Shown one piece after another: positions 44,040 to 56,890 of a DNA stretch of 64,000 bases. The stretch's first letter is position 1. Each line of letters opens with the position of its first letter. Both the position numbers and the translations under genes were made by a program. Origin of the DNA: Nectonema munidae (taxonomy: Eukaryota > Nematomorpha > Nectonematoida > Nectonematidae); contig JAUIRK010000043.1 in NCBI GenBank assembly GCA_030549495.1, positions 124,001-188,000 of the forward strand, written 5' to 3'. Under the pieces are notes generated by a model, which ran no database searches, was not told where the DNA came from, and saw only the letters and a program-made list of their open reading frames with translations.

Positions 44040-44290
44040 GCATTTTTAAACCCTAGTTACCATAAACTGCGTCCAGAAATTAAAGCTGCGTGGTAAATTT
44101 AGTATAAGAAGTATATTATATTCAAAATGTATATGAATGTCTCTGGGCAGAAATTTGAGGCATCAACCGCAAATTTGATTGACGCTTTCAAACATTTTCA
44201 AACTTAATTGCGAAGACTGAAACCAGTATGGTCGATTTGTTATAAAAAAGTATTTTATTTAAAATTTATCAATATTTTTGGAGAGGATTT
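44040..44290 (+). repeat. Isolated array 2 units (about 1.7)
   Basis: AACCGCAAATTTGATTGACG at 44167, then ACTGAAACCAGTATGGTCGA and the run to AATATTTTTGGAGAGGATTT, match array 2 units at 46740-48240. They belong to another decayed copy of the 4.6-kb family lying just before the hAT fragment. Confidence 0.7.
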
Positions 44291-44665
44291 TCTCAAGTAA
44301 GCCTCAGTTTGATAGATATTTTCAAAGCCTAAATTCACTCATATCAAAAATACGCTTTCTGATAGTGTCATTTGAAAGAGAAATTGATTTTAATTCTTCT
44401 GCTTGTTTTTGCCCAAGAACAGATGAAACAGCTTCTAAGATACAAGGTTTTATCAATTCCTCACCAATAGTATGAGGTTTCTTAATGTTCAATGCAATTT
44501 TAAAAGATGCTTTTAGAGCGGCTTTACTTTGCACAGCCAAGTGCCCAGCTGAATCTATCCGGCTTGTTTCTTTTTGTTTAAATTAATTTAAACTTTTACC
44601 AGCGTGTTGGGTATTAACAGTTTCGAAGTGTTGCTTCAATTTACTTGGCTTCATACTTTCATGGC
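44291..44665 (-). pseudogene. hAT transposase N-terminal fragment (FAM200/ZBED5-like), cut by P4
   Basis: Minus strand: MKPSKLKQHFETVNTQHAGK (near 44650), then ETSRIDSAGHLAVQSKAALK, FKIALNIKKPHTIGEELIKP and ISLSNDTIRKRIFDMSE. This is the stretch after the BED-like finger in FAM200/ZBED5/SCAND3 proteins; KPSKL..H and SNDT..RRI.DMS are its hallmarks. There is one stop between GKSLN and FKQKE; otherwise the frame is kept over 72 codons (44322-44540). The finger itself is missing because P4 is inserted at TTAA, 44666-44669. It is cut at 44291 by array 2 sequence. Confidence 0.85.
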
Positions 44666-44669
44666 TTAA

Positions 44670-47600
44670 CCCTATTAGTGCTGGGCAAAATTTGTACGCT
44701 CAAGTGCTGGGGGGCGTAAAGTGCCCCCCCCCCCTATTTTTCTCAGATATTAATAAGTTTTTATAAATATTTTTAATGTTACATATATATTTCAACTATG
44801 CTGAATTCAGTGGTGATGTCCATTTTTTATCAAAATCAATCAAACCTGTCAAAAAAGTGATCTAAATGTGACAGCTCATCTCAAAAAGGAACTTTTTATC
44901 GAAATAAGTATATAAAGTTTTTTACACATGATACCCATTTTCAAATATACTGAATTCAGTGGTGATATTTATTTTTTATGAAAATCAATCAAACCTGTCT
45001 AAAAATTGATGTAAATGTGACAGCTCATCTCAAAAAGAAACTTTTTATCTAAATAATTATATAAAATTTTTTACACATTTATGCCCATTTTCAAATATGC
45101 TGAATTCAGTGGTGATATTCATTTTTTATGATAATCAATCAAACTGTCAAAAAATTGATCTAAATGTGACAGCTCATCTCAAAAAGAAGCTTTTAATCAA
45201 AATAATTATATAATGTTTTTTACACATCCATTTTCAAGCATGCTGAATTCAGTGGTGATATTCATTTTTTTATAAAAATCATTCAAACCTGTCAAAAAAG
45301 TGATTTACATATGACAGCTCATCTCAAAAAAGAAACCTTTTATCTAAGTAATAATATAAAAATTGATCTAAATGTGACAGCTGATCTCAAAAAGAAGCCT
45401 TTAATCTAAATAATTATATAATGTTTTTTACGCATCCATTTTCAAGCATGCTGAATTCAGTATTCAAACCTGTCAAAAAAGTGATTTTATATTCCTTTTT
45501 TTTTTATAAAAAATTAGTCAAACCTGACAAAATAATTTAAATATGACAGCCCATGTCAAAATTAAAAATCTTATTCTTATAAAAAGTTTTTTATACATTT
45601 CAAGTATGTAGAATTTAATGGTGATGTCATTTTTTATGAAATCAATAAAACCTGTCAAAAAAATCGATAATTCACTCAAAATATTTCATTCTACAGTAAC
45701 ATATGTAACTCGATAGGACCTCCATCTTTTTGGCTACAAATTCGTTATCGACTTGTAGTCTCTACGTCATATTATAATTTACAGCATGTAATTTTACTAT
45801 TCATTCCATGATGATCCTTTCTTGGTAGCTCTTTTTGCATTAGAAATTTATATTCTTCAATATGTGTTCGAAAATATTTTATAATGATAAAATTACTATT
45901 TTCCTCTCTCAAAGCATTCTGATTAAAGAATCTTCTTGATGATCTTAGACTTTTTTATCAGTATCGTGTATTTTATTATCAGGCCTGAATATTTGTCAAC
46001 CAATCTCATTTCAAAGGTTTTTTTCTGATGAATCATTCGTGATGTTCATTTTTCAATTACAAAAAGTTGTACACGTTCTTCGTCTAAAAATTATTTCTTT
46101 GACGCAAAAGGAAAAAGATGGACAAATTCAATTTAAATTAAAAATATCTTGATGGTGACTAAATTCTCACATATTGGCATCTGTGCCATTTTTGATAAAT
46201 CTGACCTATTATAAATTTTCAGATTTCCTACCCATCTTAGCAAAATTTTAATTGTAATCCTATATGATAGGCTATAGATTTAAATATTTTTCATTTGTAA
46301 AATAGGAACTTCTTTTACAAATGAAAAAATCTTTTTGGAGCATCTATTATATAATTAAACCACTTCCTAGTTCATTAGAACATGGTAGATGTTCCATTTA
46401 GTCAAGATACATATTTATTTTAATTATTTGTTTTGATCACATGTTCTCTTTTCAATTTGTTTTCAACTTCGTTCCTTCTCTCATACAAATTTTCAAAAGA
46501 TTTTATAATACGTTTTGTTACTCAAGATGATTGTAGAAAGTATTATAAGCCAAAATACACAAAAAAAAAGTATATTTTCACTATATATCTAATATGCAGC
46601 CATTTTTTGAAATTTTTTTACAGAACTGATTTTCAGGCATACATTACTAATTCAATTGCCACTTCGAGATATTTTTTAACCGTATTATCCAAAATCCAGT
46701 ACAGAAATAAAATAAGCATAGTCGATTTGGTATAAAACAGATATTTTATTTTTTTGAAGACAGTATCTAGAAGTAAATCGCAAATCTGATTGAAGCTTTC
46801 AGATATTTTAAAACCATAAATGCCAAAACTGAGTCCAAAAATGAAACCAGCATCTTCCATTTGGCATAAAAACAGATATTTTATTTAAATTTCAAAAATA
46901 TTTCTGTAGACATTAGACGTAAATCGAAGATTTGATTGATACTTTCAGACATTTAAGACCTCTAAATGAAAAAATGATTTCAGAAATAAAAATTATCATG
47001 GTCGAATTGGTATAAAAACATATATTTCATGTAAAATTAGAGAGAATATTTTGGGATATAGTTTTACGACATAAACCGCAAATTTGATTGACACTAGCAG
47101 TAAAACCTCTAAATGCGAAAACTGTGTTCAGAAATGAAATCATCATAATCTATTTGCTATAAAAACATATATTTCACGTAAAATTTGAATCAATATTTTT
47201 GAAAACTAATTTTAGAACTAAACGCAAATTTGATTGATACTTATAGGTATTTTCAAATTCAAACTGCAAAAATTGAGTTCATAAATGAAACTAGCATGGT
47301 TGATTTGGTATAAAATCTTATATTTAATTGTAAAATTTGAATGAATGTTTGGAGAGAATTTTTAGAAGTAAACCGCAAATTTCATTAACACTTATAGGTG
47401 TTTTCATATCCTAAATGTAAAAAATGAGTTCAGAAATGAAAACAGCATGATTGATTTGGTATAAAAACATTTATTTCATGTAAATTGAGAGAATATTTTT
47501 GGAGATAGCTTTTAGAAGTAAACCGCAAATTTGATAGACATTGACAAATATTTTAAAACCTCTAAATGTGAAAAATGAGTTTAGAAATGATAACAGCATG

Positions 47601-48420
47601 GTTGATTTGGTATAAAAACATATATTTCATTGTAAAATTTGAATGAATGTATTTGGAGACAATTTTTGGAAGTAAACCGCAAATTTAATTAACACTTGTA
47701 GGTATTTTCACATCCTAAACGTAAAAAATGAGTCCAGAAATGAAACCAGCATGGCTGATTTAGTATAACAGATATATTCCATTGTAAAATTTGAATGAAT
47801 GTTTTTGGATATAATTTTTATAAGTAAACCGCAAATTTGATAACACTTATATGTATTTTCAGATCCTAAACATAAAAAATGAGTCCTGAAATGAAACCAG
47901 CATGGCCGATTTAGTATAACACATATATTTTATGTAAAATGTGAAGGAATGTTTTTGGAGACAATTTTCAGAAGTAAACCGCAAATTTGATTAACACTTA
48001 TAGGTATTTTTAAATCCTAAATGTAAAAACTGAGTCCAGAAATGAAAACAACATGATCGATTTGGTATAAAACATATATTTTATGTAAAATGTGAAGGAA
48101 TGTTTTGGGAGACAATTTTCAGAAGTAAACCGCAAATTTGATTAACACTTATAGGTATTTTCAAATCCTAAATGTAAAAAATGAGTCCAGAAATGAAAAC
48201 AGCATGACCGATTTAGTATAAAAACATATATTTTATGTAAATTTTGAAGGTATATTTTATTAGATACATTTTTGAACAATCAAAATTTTGATTGACATTT
48301 TCTAAAAAGTAGCCATGATTATTGAAAAAATTAAATATATAAAGTGTTATGCGTTCCAAACTGTATATAAGTATAAATTTTCTGTATAAAATTTCATTAT
48401 ATATTTTGAAGTTTATATAT
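44670..48420 (+). mobile_element. piggyBac-like copy P4, right end lost
   Basis: TTAA at 44666-44669, then CCCTATTAGTGCTGGGC. Array 1 runs 44790-45490 (GAATTC at 44803, 44952, 45102, 45245 and 45453), with short damaged units to 45650. The spacer is 45660-46740 and array 2 is 46740-48240 (AACCGCAAATTT-type cores about every 150 bp: 47074, 47221, 47373, 47521, 47675, 47826, 47977, 48127). Right-inner sequence then stops at about 48420, about 270 bases short of the end seen in P5. Confidence 0.85.
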
Positions 48421-48674
48421 TTGTCAGAGGTTTAAATCATATTTTGACACGTTTGATTGATTTTCATGAAAAATAAATGACACTACCAGATTAACAATGA
48501 ATTATTTAGGGGGTTCGCAAGAGAATTTTGTAAAAATATTCAATATTTTTGGAATCACACTTGCTGCAATAAAAAAGCTGGTTTATGATTGGCTTTTATG
48601 GATTTTTCTCATTTTCCAAGCTTTTTTTCCTTCGAAAGTTTTTACTCTCTCCAAGATTGCACGTGTGCCGGTGT
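48421..48674. other. Short intergenic stretch
   Basis: Flank between P4 and the next hAT element. TTTTGACACGTTTGATTGATT at 48440-48460 (one base over the array 1 motif) hints at another fragment of array 1; nothing else. Confidence 0.35.
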
Positions 48675-48682
48675 GTTCCTAA

Positions 48683-50032
48683 TAGAGCTCTGCGCGGGTT
48701 GTAAAAAGTTGTCCGCCCCCGCCCCGCATTATATCAATTTGCACCTGCCCGCATTATATCAATTTGCAACCGCTCCGCCCTGCATTTTTTCAATTTGAAC
48801 CCGCATTTATCAATTTGCACCCGCACCCGACCCGCATTTTATCGAAATAATACAAAGCTAATTAAATGTTATTTATATCCTTAACATGCTTGGAAAAAAA
48901 TCTTAGATATACTATATTACTTTTAAATATATTATTAATTTTTTTACAAATAAGTTTTTGTCTGAAAAAAATTTCTTTGACAAGTTGTGTAATCTGAATA
49001 AACAAATTGTCTCATCAACAATTGTAATATTTAAAATTTTGAATATAGAATCACAAAAGATTAGCCCTTTGATTTCTCAAATTTGCATTTTTTTAATTTG
49101 TATACTTTGTTTGCTCATATAAATAATTTTACAAATTTAAGAAAGCGTTAGAGTTTACCTCTTGAACTAAGTCAATGAATGCACCACAACCGATCGTTTC
49201 AAATTGTGTAAGATCTTTAGCTAAAAAACGGACGCATGCCAGTTTAATGTTTTCTTTTTTAGCTTTCAAAATAACTTTAGCAATATTCAAAACTGGCTTG
49301 ATAGCATCAGTCAGTAATGTTTGAATAGGATATATTTTGCACTTGTGTCTCCTAAGAATAGAAGTACCTGTTTTTCTTCCGCAATAAGCGAACGCTTGAA
49401 AGCATACTTTAAAAGCGGCAAAATCCAAATCAGTGTTTTTTTTCATTTACTACGATACCAAACGTCTTCCAGACCTCCGATTTCAATCCATTTACATTTT
49501 TCATTTTATATAAGCCAGATTTGAAATGAGATGAAACTTGCTGAGATGTTAACGTTGCCATTTAAAATGTGCGAAAGAAAACAACAAAAAAATGAATTAT
49601 CGAATAATATTTTAAAAAGGATATTTCAAAAATATGACATTCTATTATTTCATTTTTTCTCCTTCTTCTCTTGTACACGATCAATGACGCTAATCAAACC
49701 TGTTCTACCTTTCTATTTCAATTACAATTTCACTTCATCACACACCATTTACTCAATGCAAATCTCTCCAATATACGTAACACATAGCAATAAAAAATAA
49801 GCTATTTCCAAAAAGGCAATTATGCACTCATAAAACTAGCATAAAAGTGAATGCGGACAACCCACAGATTGTCCTCACTATATTAATAAAACCCGCACCC
49901 GCCTCGCAAAAATGTTGCTGTGGACAATCCACGACCGCCCCGCAAAAATGTTGTTGTGAACAACCCATGTCCGCCCCGCGGGTGTGGGTCTCGCAAAACC
50001 CGCGCGGGTTGTCCACCCCGCGCAGAGCACTA
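48683..50032 (-). mobile_element. hAT element, 1350 bp, perfect 8-bp target duplication
   Basis: GTTCCTAA occurs at 48675-48682 and 50033-50040. Ends: TAGAGCTCTGCGCGGGTTG and the complement of TAGTGCTCTGCGCGGGGTG. Both subterminal regions are strikingly GC-rich and internally repetitive (ATATCAATTTGCACC units on the left; CCCCGCAAAAATGTTG units on the right) in an AT-rich genome. It carries only the N-terminal part of its transposase, on the minus strand. Confidence 0.95.
49129..49561 (-). pseudogene. BED-finger N-terminal part of hAT transposase
   Basis: Minus strand from ATG at 49561: MATLTSQQVSSHFKSGLYKM, then NGLKSEVWKTFGIVVNEKK, a frame change in an A-run near 49446, then DLDFAAFKVCFQAFAYCGRK and TSILRRHKC: a BED zinc finger (aromatic W.TFG, C..C, H..C). 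KENIKLACVRFLAKDLTQFE and GCGAFIDLVQEV follow, the Hermes-like DNA-binding helix region. It ends at 49129. The catalytic RNase-H fold and dimerisation domain are absent from the element. Confidence 0.85.
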
Positions 50033-50040
50033 GTTCCTAA

Positions 50041-53000
50041 GGAGTGTGATGTGCACTGATGGGGGAGAAGAAAGAAAGGTAAAATTACTTTATCTTAATT
50101 TTTCTTTGTTTGAAGAAAAGAGCATGCTGACCTCGCTTTCTTAAACATGCAAATTCATTGAGGGATAGAAAAACAGGAACCTGATCCTACTAAAATATTT
50201 TTGCAAGACAATTCCAATATAAATTTGTTTTGATAAAACTTTTTTTTTCACACAAAACCATATATAAATTATTAGATTTCAATTTTCTAAAGATGAATTA
50301 ATTGATATTTGAAAAAACAAAATGAACTTTTTTTCATGTGTGGTGTGACTATTTTACAGAAATAAACCGAAATTCTCAAAACTTTCGAAAATTTTGATTT
50401 TTAAGAAGTTAGGAATAACGCGAAGTATTTCAATGTTTTAAACTATTTAGAATGAAAAATAAATATTTGAATTTTTCATCTTTAGAATTATTTTAATGAT
50501 CCATTTTATTTTTGGTTTTAAATTAGTTAAAAACATCAAAATAATATAACATTATATTCAAATACACTTTTTTATCTATAATTTTCCTATTCTATTCTAC
50601 ACCCATACTTACAATTTTAAGGCATGTCTACCCCACAAAGATGCTGCACCTCAACGAGTTATGAACATTTCATGAGATATCATCTCTATTTTTAGGTCTT
50701 CGACCATGCTGATACAGTCCGAAGTACCTTGCTAACCGCAATTAAAGTTGAATCCAAAGACAACACATTAGGCGCAATAGCTCGATAAGCACTAGATTCG
50801 ATTAGGTAAACAAAGAAGCATCTATCCTACACTTAAGGTTCTTCAAACAGTTTGCTTCAAAAGTCACAACTAATGCTCAATGAAGAGAGCAGAGGGCTCA
50901 CTGTCCATTCTTACCTGCATTGATCATTTGGTACGCTTAAAAAAGTGGCTACGAAATGTCCAAAATTACTAATTTGAAACGTCTTGGTACGAAATGTCCT
51001 GCACTGAGGAAGTTTGATAGCATTAGCGCATCTTGTATAAAACTTCGATTGCATGAAGAAACAAGTCCTGCAGATTCTGTTTAATCCATTACATTATTAA
51101 TATTTATAAGATTTAGAAGTAAAAATTTTGTTCTCAATAAACACTTTCCTTATTTATTTATTTTAGATGCTTAGTTGAAGAACGATTATGATTTTACTAT
51201 GATGAAGGTATTTATACTAAACCACTTGTAAATTATAAATACTATGACTTAGTCATTTTACTAATATATATTATTTTGATAACTTTACTAATGATGGAAA
51301 AGTGAAATTATTAAAAAAATTTGATTAGTAAAAAATACAGTTAGCAAAACTTCAGTAATCTTTATATAAATAGAGACTTCGTATACGTTCCTTTGGTAAT
51401 ATTGGTACTAATAATTTGATAAATCGTGAATGAGGCCCAAACATGATAAATAAAAAGAACTTTAGGATTTTCTAGTTATAATTGAAAAGACATGGTTTCT
51501 AATTTTAATAATAAATATCTATAAGACAATGTAAATTAAGTTGCTTTATGAAATTATCAAAATATAGAAAATAATGCAAGCATATTAACGACGTCTAAAT
51601 ACAATAAATTCATAAAAATAAAAATATCTAATTTACTAATACAATACTTCTATTACTACTTATACTTTTTTAGATAGTAATGCAAACCTTAAAAATGAGC
51701 TTTACTACATGTTTTACTATTCAACTTTAATATTACTAGTCATTTTTTTCACCGTCATTTTATTTGTCTAAAATTAAATAATATATTTCAAAAAACTTCA
51801 TTTTAAATATTTTTAGTTGTTTGTTGGTATTATTATTTAAAAAATGAGATTGAATTAAAAAATATATCCGAACTTCAATTTTAAAAAGTTTAAATAAATA
51901 GAAGTTATGAAATATTTTTAATTTATCCTATTTGAAACACTTATACATGTTTTTGCATTTTTCCTCGTGTATATCTACGTCTCGAAATGTGTGCTTACTC
52001 AAGAAGTACAAAAATGGCGTATTCGATAAATTCACCGATTTAAATGAGAAAAAACACACAATAAATTAAAAATTTTAGGAAGATCATATTTTTCAACAAA
52101 AGAAAAAAAGCAGAAGATAAAAGAAAAAATATTAAAATAATTAAAAATTAAAATAATTCAATTCTTACTTCTAATTTTAAGGAAAATTAAGATGTGATAA
52201 AATGAATTTGTAATCAATAATGAATTTAAAAATCAATATATCTTTTTCAGTGAAATTAATTGTCGGTGAATTAACCTAGACTCCAAAATAATATAATAAT
52301 TGATTTATTAAAGTATAATGGAAGAAGAGTTTGCCTTTAAAGAAACTTTATTTTATAAATAAAATATTTTAATAAGGAAGTTGTTAGGCAATCGGTCGAG
52401 ATTTCACAATAAATTGGATTAGACAAGTGCCCATTCAAAATATTGAATCATTTATTAAAGAAAATGCTTTAATTCTCTAATATAAATCCAAATACAAATC
52501 ATGGTAGAAAGCTTTCTAGCACCAATTATACAACATTACAATATTCCGAGTGCAGAATAGTCATAAACAATGCAATAAACACTTGATTACTAGCACACAC
52601 GTATGCTGATTGGCTAAACTTATCTACTAAGAAATACAATAAGGCATACAAAACCCAGGTTCATGAAAATGCATTATTAACTACGCCAAACCTGCATTAG
52701 AAACCCCTGAAGACGAGCAATAATGATCGCATAATCAGATCAAACAAGCTCAATTTACATTTTTGAATGTGTATAAATTATTGATTTACTCTCTTTTTTA
52801 TATAAGAAACTAGTAGCCCTTAAAGTTAAAAAACCTCAACTACTGCAAGAAACATTTTATTCTCCATTTTGCTCATGTGGACAAAAATAACAATGCAGAC
52901 GTTAAAAAGTGCGTGATCATGAAAGAGTTACATCCAGTAGTCATAAAATAAGAATCATGATTTCATGTTTCATATAAATTTGATATCTCTTATTAGCCTT

Positions 53001-54386
53001 CATCAGTGCAATATTATTTTTAAATATCGAGTGAGAAATTTCAATCTTATTTTACTTTCACTTTTTAGTTCCTTTGTTCACAATTTTTTTCAAGTTATGT
53101 TTCAAAAACTTTTACTTCCTTACTTTCAACCTTTTTCAATTCTTTCAAATATTTTTAACATAAATCAGCAAAAAAAGAGAACGAAACTCTTTATCATCCT
53201 AATTTCACTAAAATAGTGGAACTTAGTAATTATCTCGACATATTTTGTAGTAAAAATTAGTGAGATTCAGCAGTGTTCATGAATCAATCATTAAAATTTG
53301 TTCACAGATAAGCAGGGACTTTTCATGCATAATATTTGGGACATAATTAAGGTATCCAAAAAATTTAAAACAATATATATATAAATCAATAAACTTATAA
53401 GAAACTTTTCCTCTCGAATATTTTTCAGTTTCTTATAAATAAAGAAGAGTATCAAGGCTTGGCAGCAAAAGCAACCGTTCCTATGTTGTTAGTGAGATAG
53501 AAGTTCAGGGCGATCGTGGATTTAGCGAAAACATGATATATGTAAGGAAGGACTGATTTCATTACCAATTTTTCAGCATATCAGTGTATAGTTCAATCAG
53601 AGTTATTTTTATTTTGCAAAAGAAGAGTTGTATTGGAGATGAGTAAAATTATGAGTGCATGCTGCTTGTATAATACGAGTAATACTCCGGACATTCATTC
53701 ACGATGATTTTGCATAATTTACCTAACAAAAAAGTGATAATTTTTTATTGGTTTATATTTATGAAAGATGACAAGAAATTTATTCAAAATCACAATCTTC
53801 TACAATTTTGTGCAGCATTTTATCTTTGCTTTGTGTTGGCATATCCATATCGCTTCCATCCATCATCTTGAACATCGAGGGATCACTAACATTCGTCAAG
53901 ATTCGCTATCAAAAATAGTACTTAAATTATACATGATAAACAAGCAACATACGATGAGAGCTTTGCATAGGCGTAAACGATAGAGAAGTATTCGCAATTT
54001 AGGCAAAGTTTACGTGTTCATATTTAAAGTTACTATTGACCCTTGTTAAAGAATTTATTAAAATAAACAAAATTATGTAGAGGGGAAGATAGGTAAAATT
54101 TTATATTTATCTTTTATTCTTTTCAATAACTCATTTAACCCTAAGGCCTTCAGAGAATCTACATATGTCCTTCTCGGAACCTTTGTACGGACTTGTTATA
54201 ATTTGTAAGATTTATAATAAAAATTCTTGTTTTTATAATGTAATTTATTCTTAACTTTATTCTTGATAAAGAGAGTAAAGGTTAGGAATACAACTATTAA
54301 ACTTTTTTTAATTCAACTTCCTGTGCCATTTTTAGATGAACTTTTTTATATAAATCACCAAAATAAACTTTTTTTGGTGATATTTC
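50041..54386. other. Long intergenic stretch, no gene recognised
   Basis: 4.3 kb without a credible gene. 50640-51080 has more balanced base composition and two near-copies of ACGAAATGTCC (50952 and 50990), perhaps remains of an element or an exon. 51185-51760 is rich in TTACTA motifs like the ends of the CACTCAT element. The ORF at 53768-53983 (MTRNLFKITIFYNFVQHFIF) has a hydrophobic start but no other support; TTTTTCAG at 53568-53575 could be an acceptor. Confidence 0.35.
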
Positions 54387-56440
54387 GAAAAAGGTCACCC
54401 ATAACATAAGTTTTATTATCAGCTCACTCAATTGCAAGTATGGTTTTCTCATTTTTATTTATTGAAACTGAATATATATGGATATAAACTGAAATTTTGT
54501 TTTTTTTTAGATTTTTTAATATGTCGTTCAAAAAAAGTTGCAATATAATTGAAAAAAAACAAAAAAATGGAGGCTGAATTTGACGCATTTTCAAACATGT
54601 CCGAGCAGAACTAAGATAAATATTGAAGAATTTTCTTTGGCCACTAAAAATAGAATGTTCATGAAAAAACAAATAGTTGGTAGGTATTAATCACTTGATA
54701 ATACAATTAAAAGTATAAAAGAGAGAATCAAAGTCATAACAGATGAGGTTTGCTTGCTTTGGGAAGAAGTTTTAAATTTTCCGATTATATAAAAGCAAGC
54801 TGTAAATTCAAACATTGAGGAAACAATTGTTTTGTATGGTAATTGTGATAGAAAAAAGAACTTCACTCCTAGACGAAATTTTTGATATAACAAAAGTTAA
54901 AGGGTTATGGCTGAATGCTGAGGACAAAATGCTTTACTTTGTTCAACTTGAAATTATGGGGAGAGTAGGTTATTCAACAAGAAAAGTTGCGAGTAAACAA
55001 ACCATTCATCCTTCTAAAAGAACAAAATCAAGTGAAAACAAGCCCGAAATTGAATCTGATTCGTTAGGCACCACAAGTAAAATCAATGACAATCATGAAA
55101 GTTTTGCTTCACAAAGTAGTGATAAAGATAGCCATCAGTTCAACACGCCTCAAAAATCTAGAAGTAAATGTGCAATAGCAACAAAACTTGTTTCCCAAGC
55201 CAATATATCCACTAGAAAGACATCGAAAATATGTAAACAACTGTCTCAAGAACGTATTAATATTACGTAACCAACACAGCAAGGAATTCACAAAGCATTT
55301 TTCAAAGAGGCTAACAAAATGAAACTTTTTTAATCGAAAATTTACACAAGTATCAATGGAGTTTACACTTCGACGGCAAAAACATTGAAGGTTGTGAATT
55401 TCAGGCCATTGTTATCAAAAATGAAATAAAAGAAGTGAAATTAAGTGTCATACAATTAAATGATGGCAAAGCGGAGTCTATTTCTGAAGGAATCGCGAAT
55501 GCTTTAAATTTAATTTGTGGGGCTCAATTTTGATGATAGTTTGCGATACAACAAATGTAAACACCGGCAAAAAATGGAGTTGTAGTGAGACTGCAAAACA
55601 TATTTTAACCAAAAATTTGACTAAACCTCAATTCGTCAGCTGCCAGCATCACGTCTTGGATCGTATTTTGCGAGTTTTCACGGATGAACGGTTTCCTAGT
55701 TCTAATCGTAAGCCTGATGTGGAGTATTTTTTTGTTAAGAAGTTGATGTCAAATTACGAAGAGCTACAAAAACGCTTCAAAAATGCAACGTATGTAATTG
55801 AAGAGCAAGTCGCCTAGAGAGATGATATGAAGGTTTTGTACAATTTAGTGAAGTCTTTCAAATTTTTAAACGAAAACAAAATCCTTCCTTTCATTAAGTT
55901 TCAAAAAATTCCAAATATTTGTAAGGCGAGATGGAATACACGAGTCATTCCAGTTATTCTAGCATACTTTTTATTGCCTGAATTGAGAAATCAACTTCAA
56001 CCAATTTATCATTTTGTTTCATTTGTTTGGGCTTCGCATTGGTTCAATGATCAAACGTTTCGATTAGAAACATATGAGGAATTGACAAATGCTTTAAAAC
56101 TGTACAAAAAAGCTTTCAAATGTTTCAAAACGAATTAGTCACAAGAGCCTTCAAAAATCAATATTCCGAGAAGCAATCAGTGTTGTGAAAGATCCATCAA
56201 AGTTATGCAGGATTTGTATAAAGTATGTTAAAATAAGCCAAACTTGCCATTGCGTTTCATCGCATCTAATGATTTGTCGTCTTTCAACTTTTAGTCAAGT
56301 TTTTTTTGCTTTTTTAATCAATAAAATTTTTTCAATATGATAATACTAAATTATTAGTCATGCATTTTCAATTGATTTCAGGGTTTACTGTTAGTATACT
56401 GAGTGATTATTTGATGATGGGTCATGGGTGACCTTTTTTC
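54387..56440 (+). mobile_element. DNA transposon with GAAAAAGGTCACCCAT ends, unclassified
   Basis: GAAAAAGGTCACCCATAAC at 54387 is mirrored by the complement of GAAAAAAGGTCACCCATGAC ending at 56440. No clear target duplication: the flanks read GATATTTC and AATATTAA. The interior holds a transposase-like gene on the plus strand (54690-56295). Length about 2.05 kb, near the minimum for such a gene, so this may be a once-autonomous copy. Confidence 0.7.
54690..56295 (+). pseudogene. Transposase-like gene with possible DDE triad, broken
   Basis: Pieces in order: SIKERIKVITDEVCLLWEEV, LNFPII..QAVNSNIEETIV, FDITKVKGLWLNAEDKMLYF and VGYSTRKVASKQTIHPSKR (54815-55270); then LHFDGKNIEGCEFQAIVIKN (near 55370); IVCDTTNVNTGKKWS, KPQFVSCQHHVLDRILRVF (55515-55817); KARWNTRVIPVILAYFLLPE (55827-56138); and PRSNQCCERSIKVMQDLY (near 56190), LPLRFIASND. 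I know similar uncharacterised proteins from Hydra and arthropods. FDGK, CDTT and SNQCCER are plausible places for the D, D and E of an RNase-H-fold transposase. At least four frame changes. Confidence 0.75.
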
Positions 56441-56890
56441 AATATTAAACGGAAAAAACCTTATTTTTGTTGTTTTTACGCAAAAGTTCATACAAAAATA
56501 GTACAGGGTTGTAATCTCAAAAATAGTTGTATCCCTAGTAAAGGTTGAAAATTCAAATGCTTTTTCTATTCTTTTTGAAAGTCCAGAATTTAAATAAAGA
56601 ATATAAATTTTTTTATTTTTAACCGATATGCTAACCTTATTTACGATTCTGAACTATAAAATTTTCCCTTACAACCAGGCCCGTCGATAAAAGGAAGGAG
56701 AGGGGGCTTTGCTCCTAGAAACTCCCTTGAAATATATAAATGTATCCATTTCTTATAATCCAGGCCCTATTAAAATAAGTTTCGTCCTATCTGTTCTTAG
56801 AGTCTGGCGACCCGGTGCTCACAACTCTAACTAATTTTCACTGTCGGAAGAATTTTCTCCTTTAAAAGAAATAGCTTTTACATGGTAAGG
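56441..56890. other. Intergenic, nothing recognised
   Basis: No ORF. A GC-richer stretch at 56685-56830 has no partner that I can identify. Confidence 0.4.

Noticed and set aside
44696-44734. G/C-rich hairpin at the piggyBac-like end as a transcription terminator
   Set aside because: It is part of the element's terminal repeat structure, found in all copies.
53768-53983. 71-codon ORF as a second secreted peptide gene
   Set aside because: The hydrophobic start has internal His and Asn and no clear cleavage site, and no TATA box or splice partner was found.
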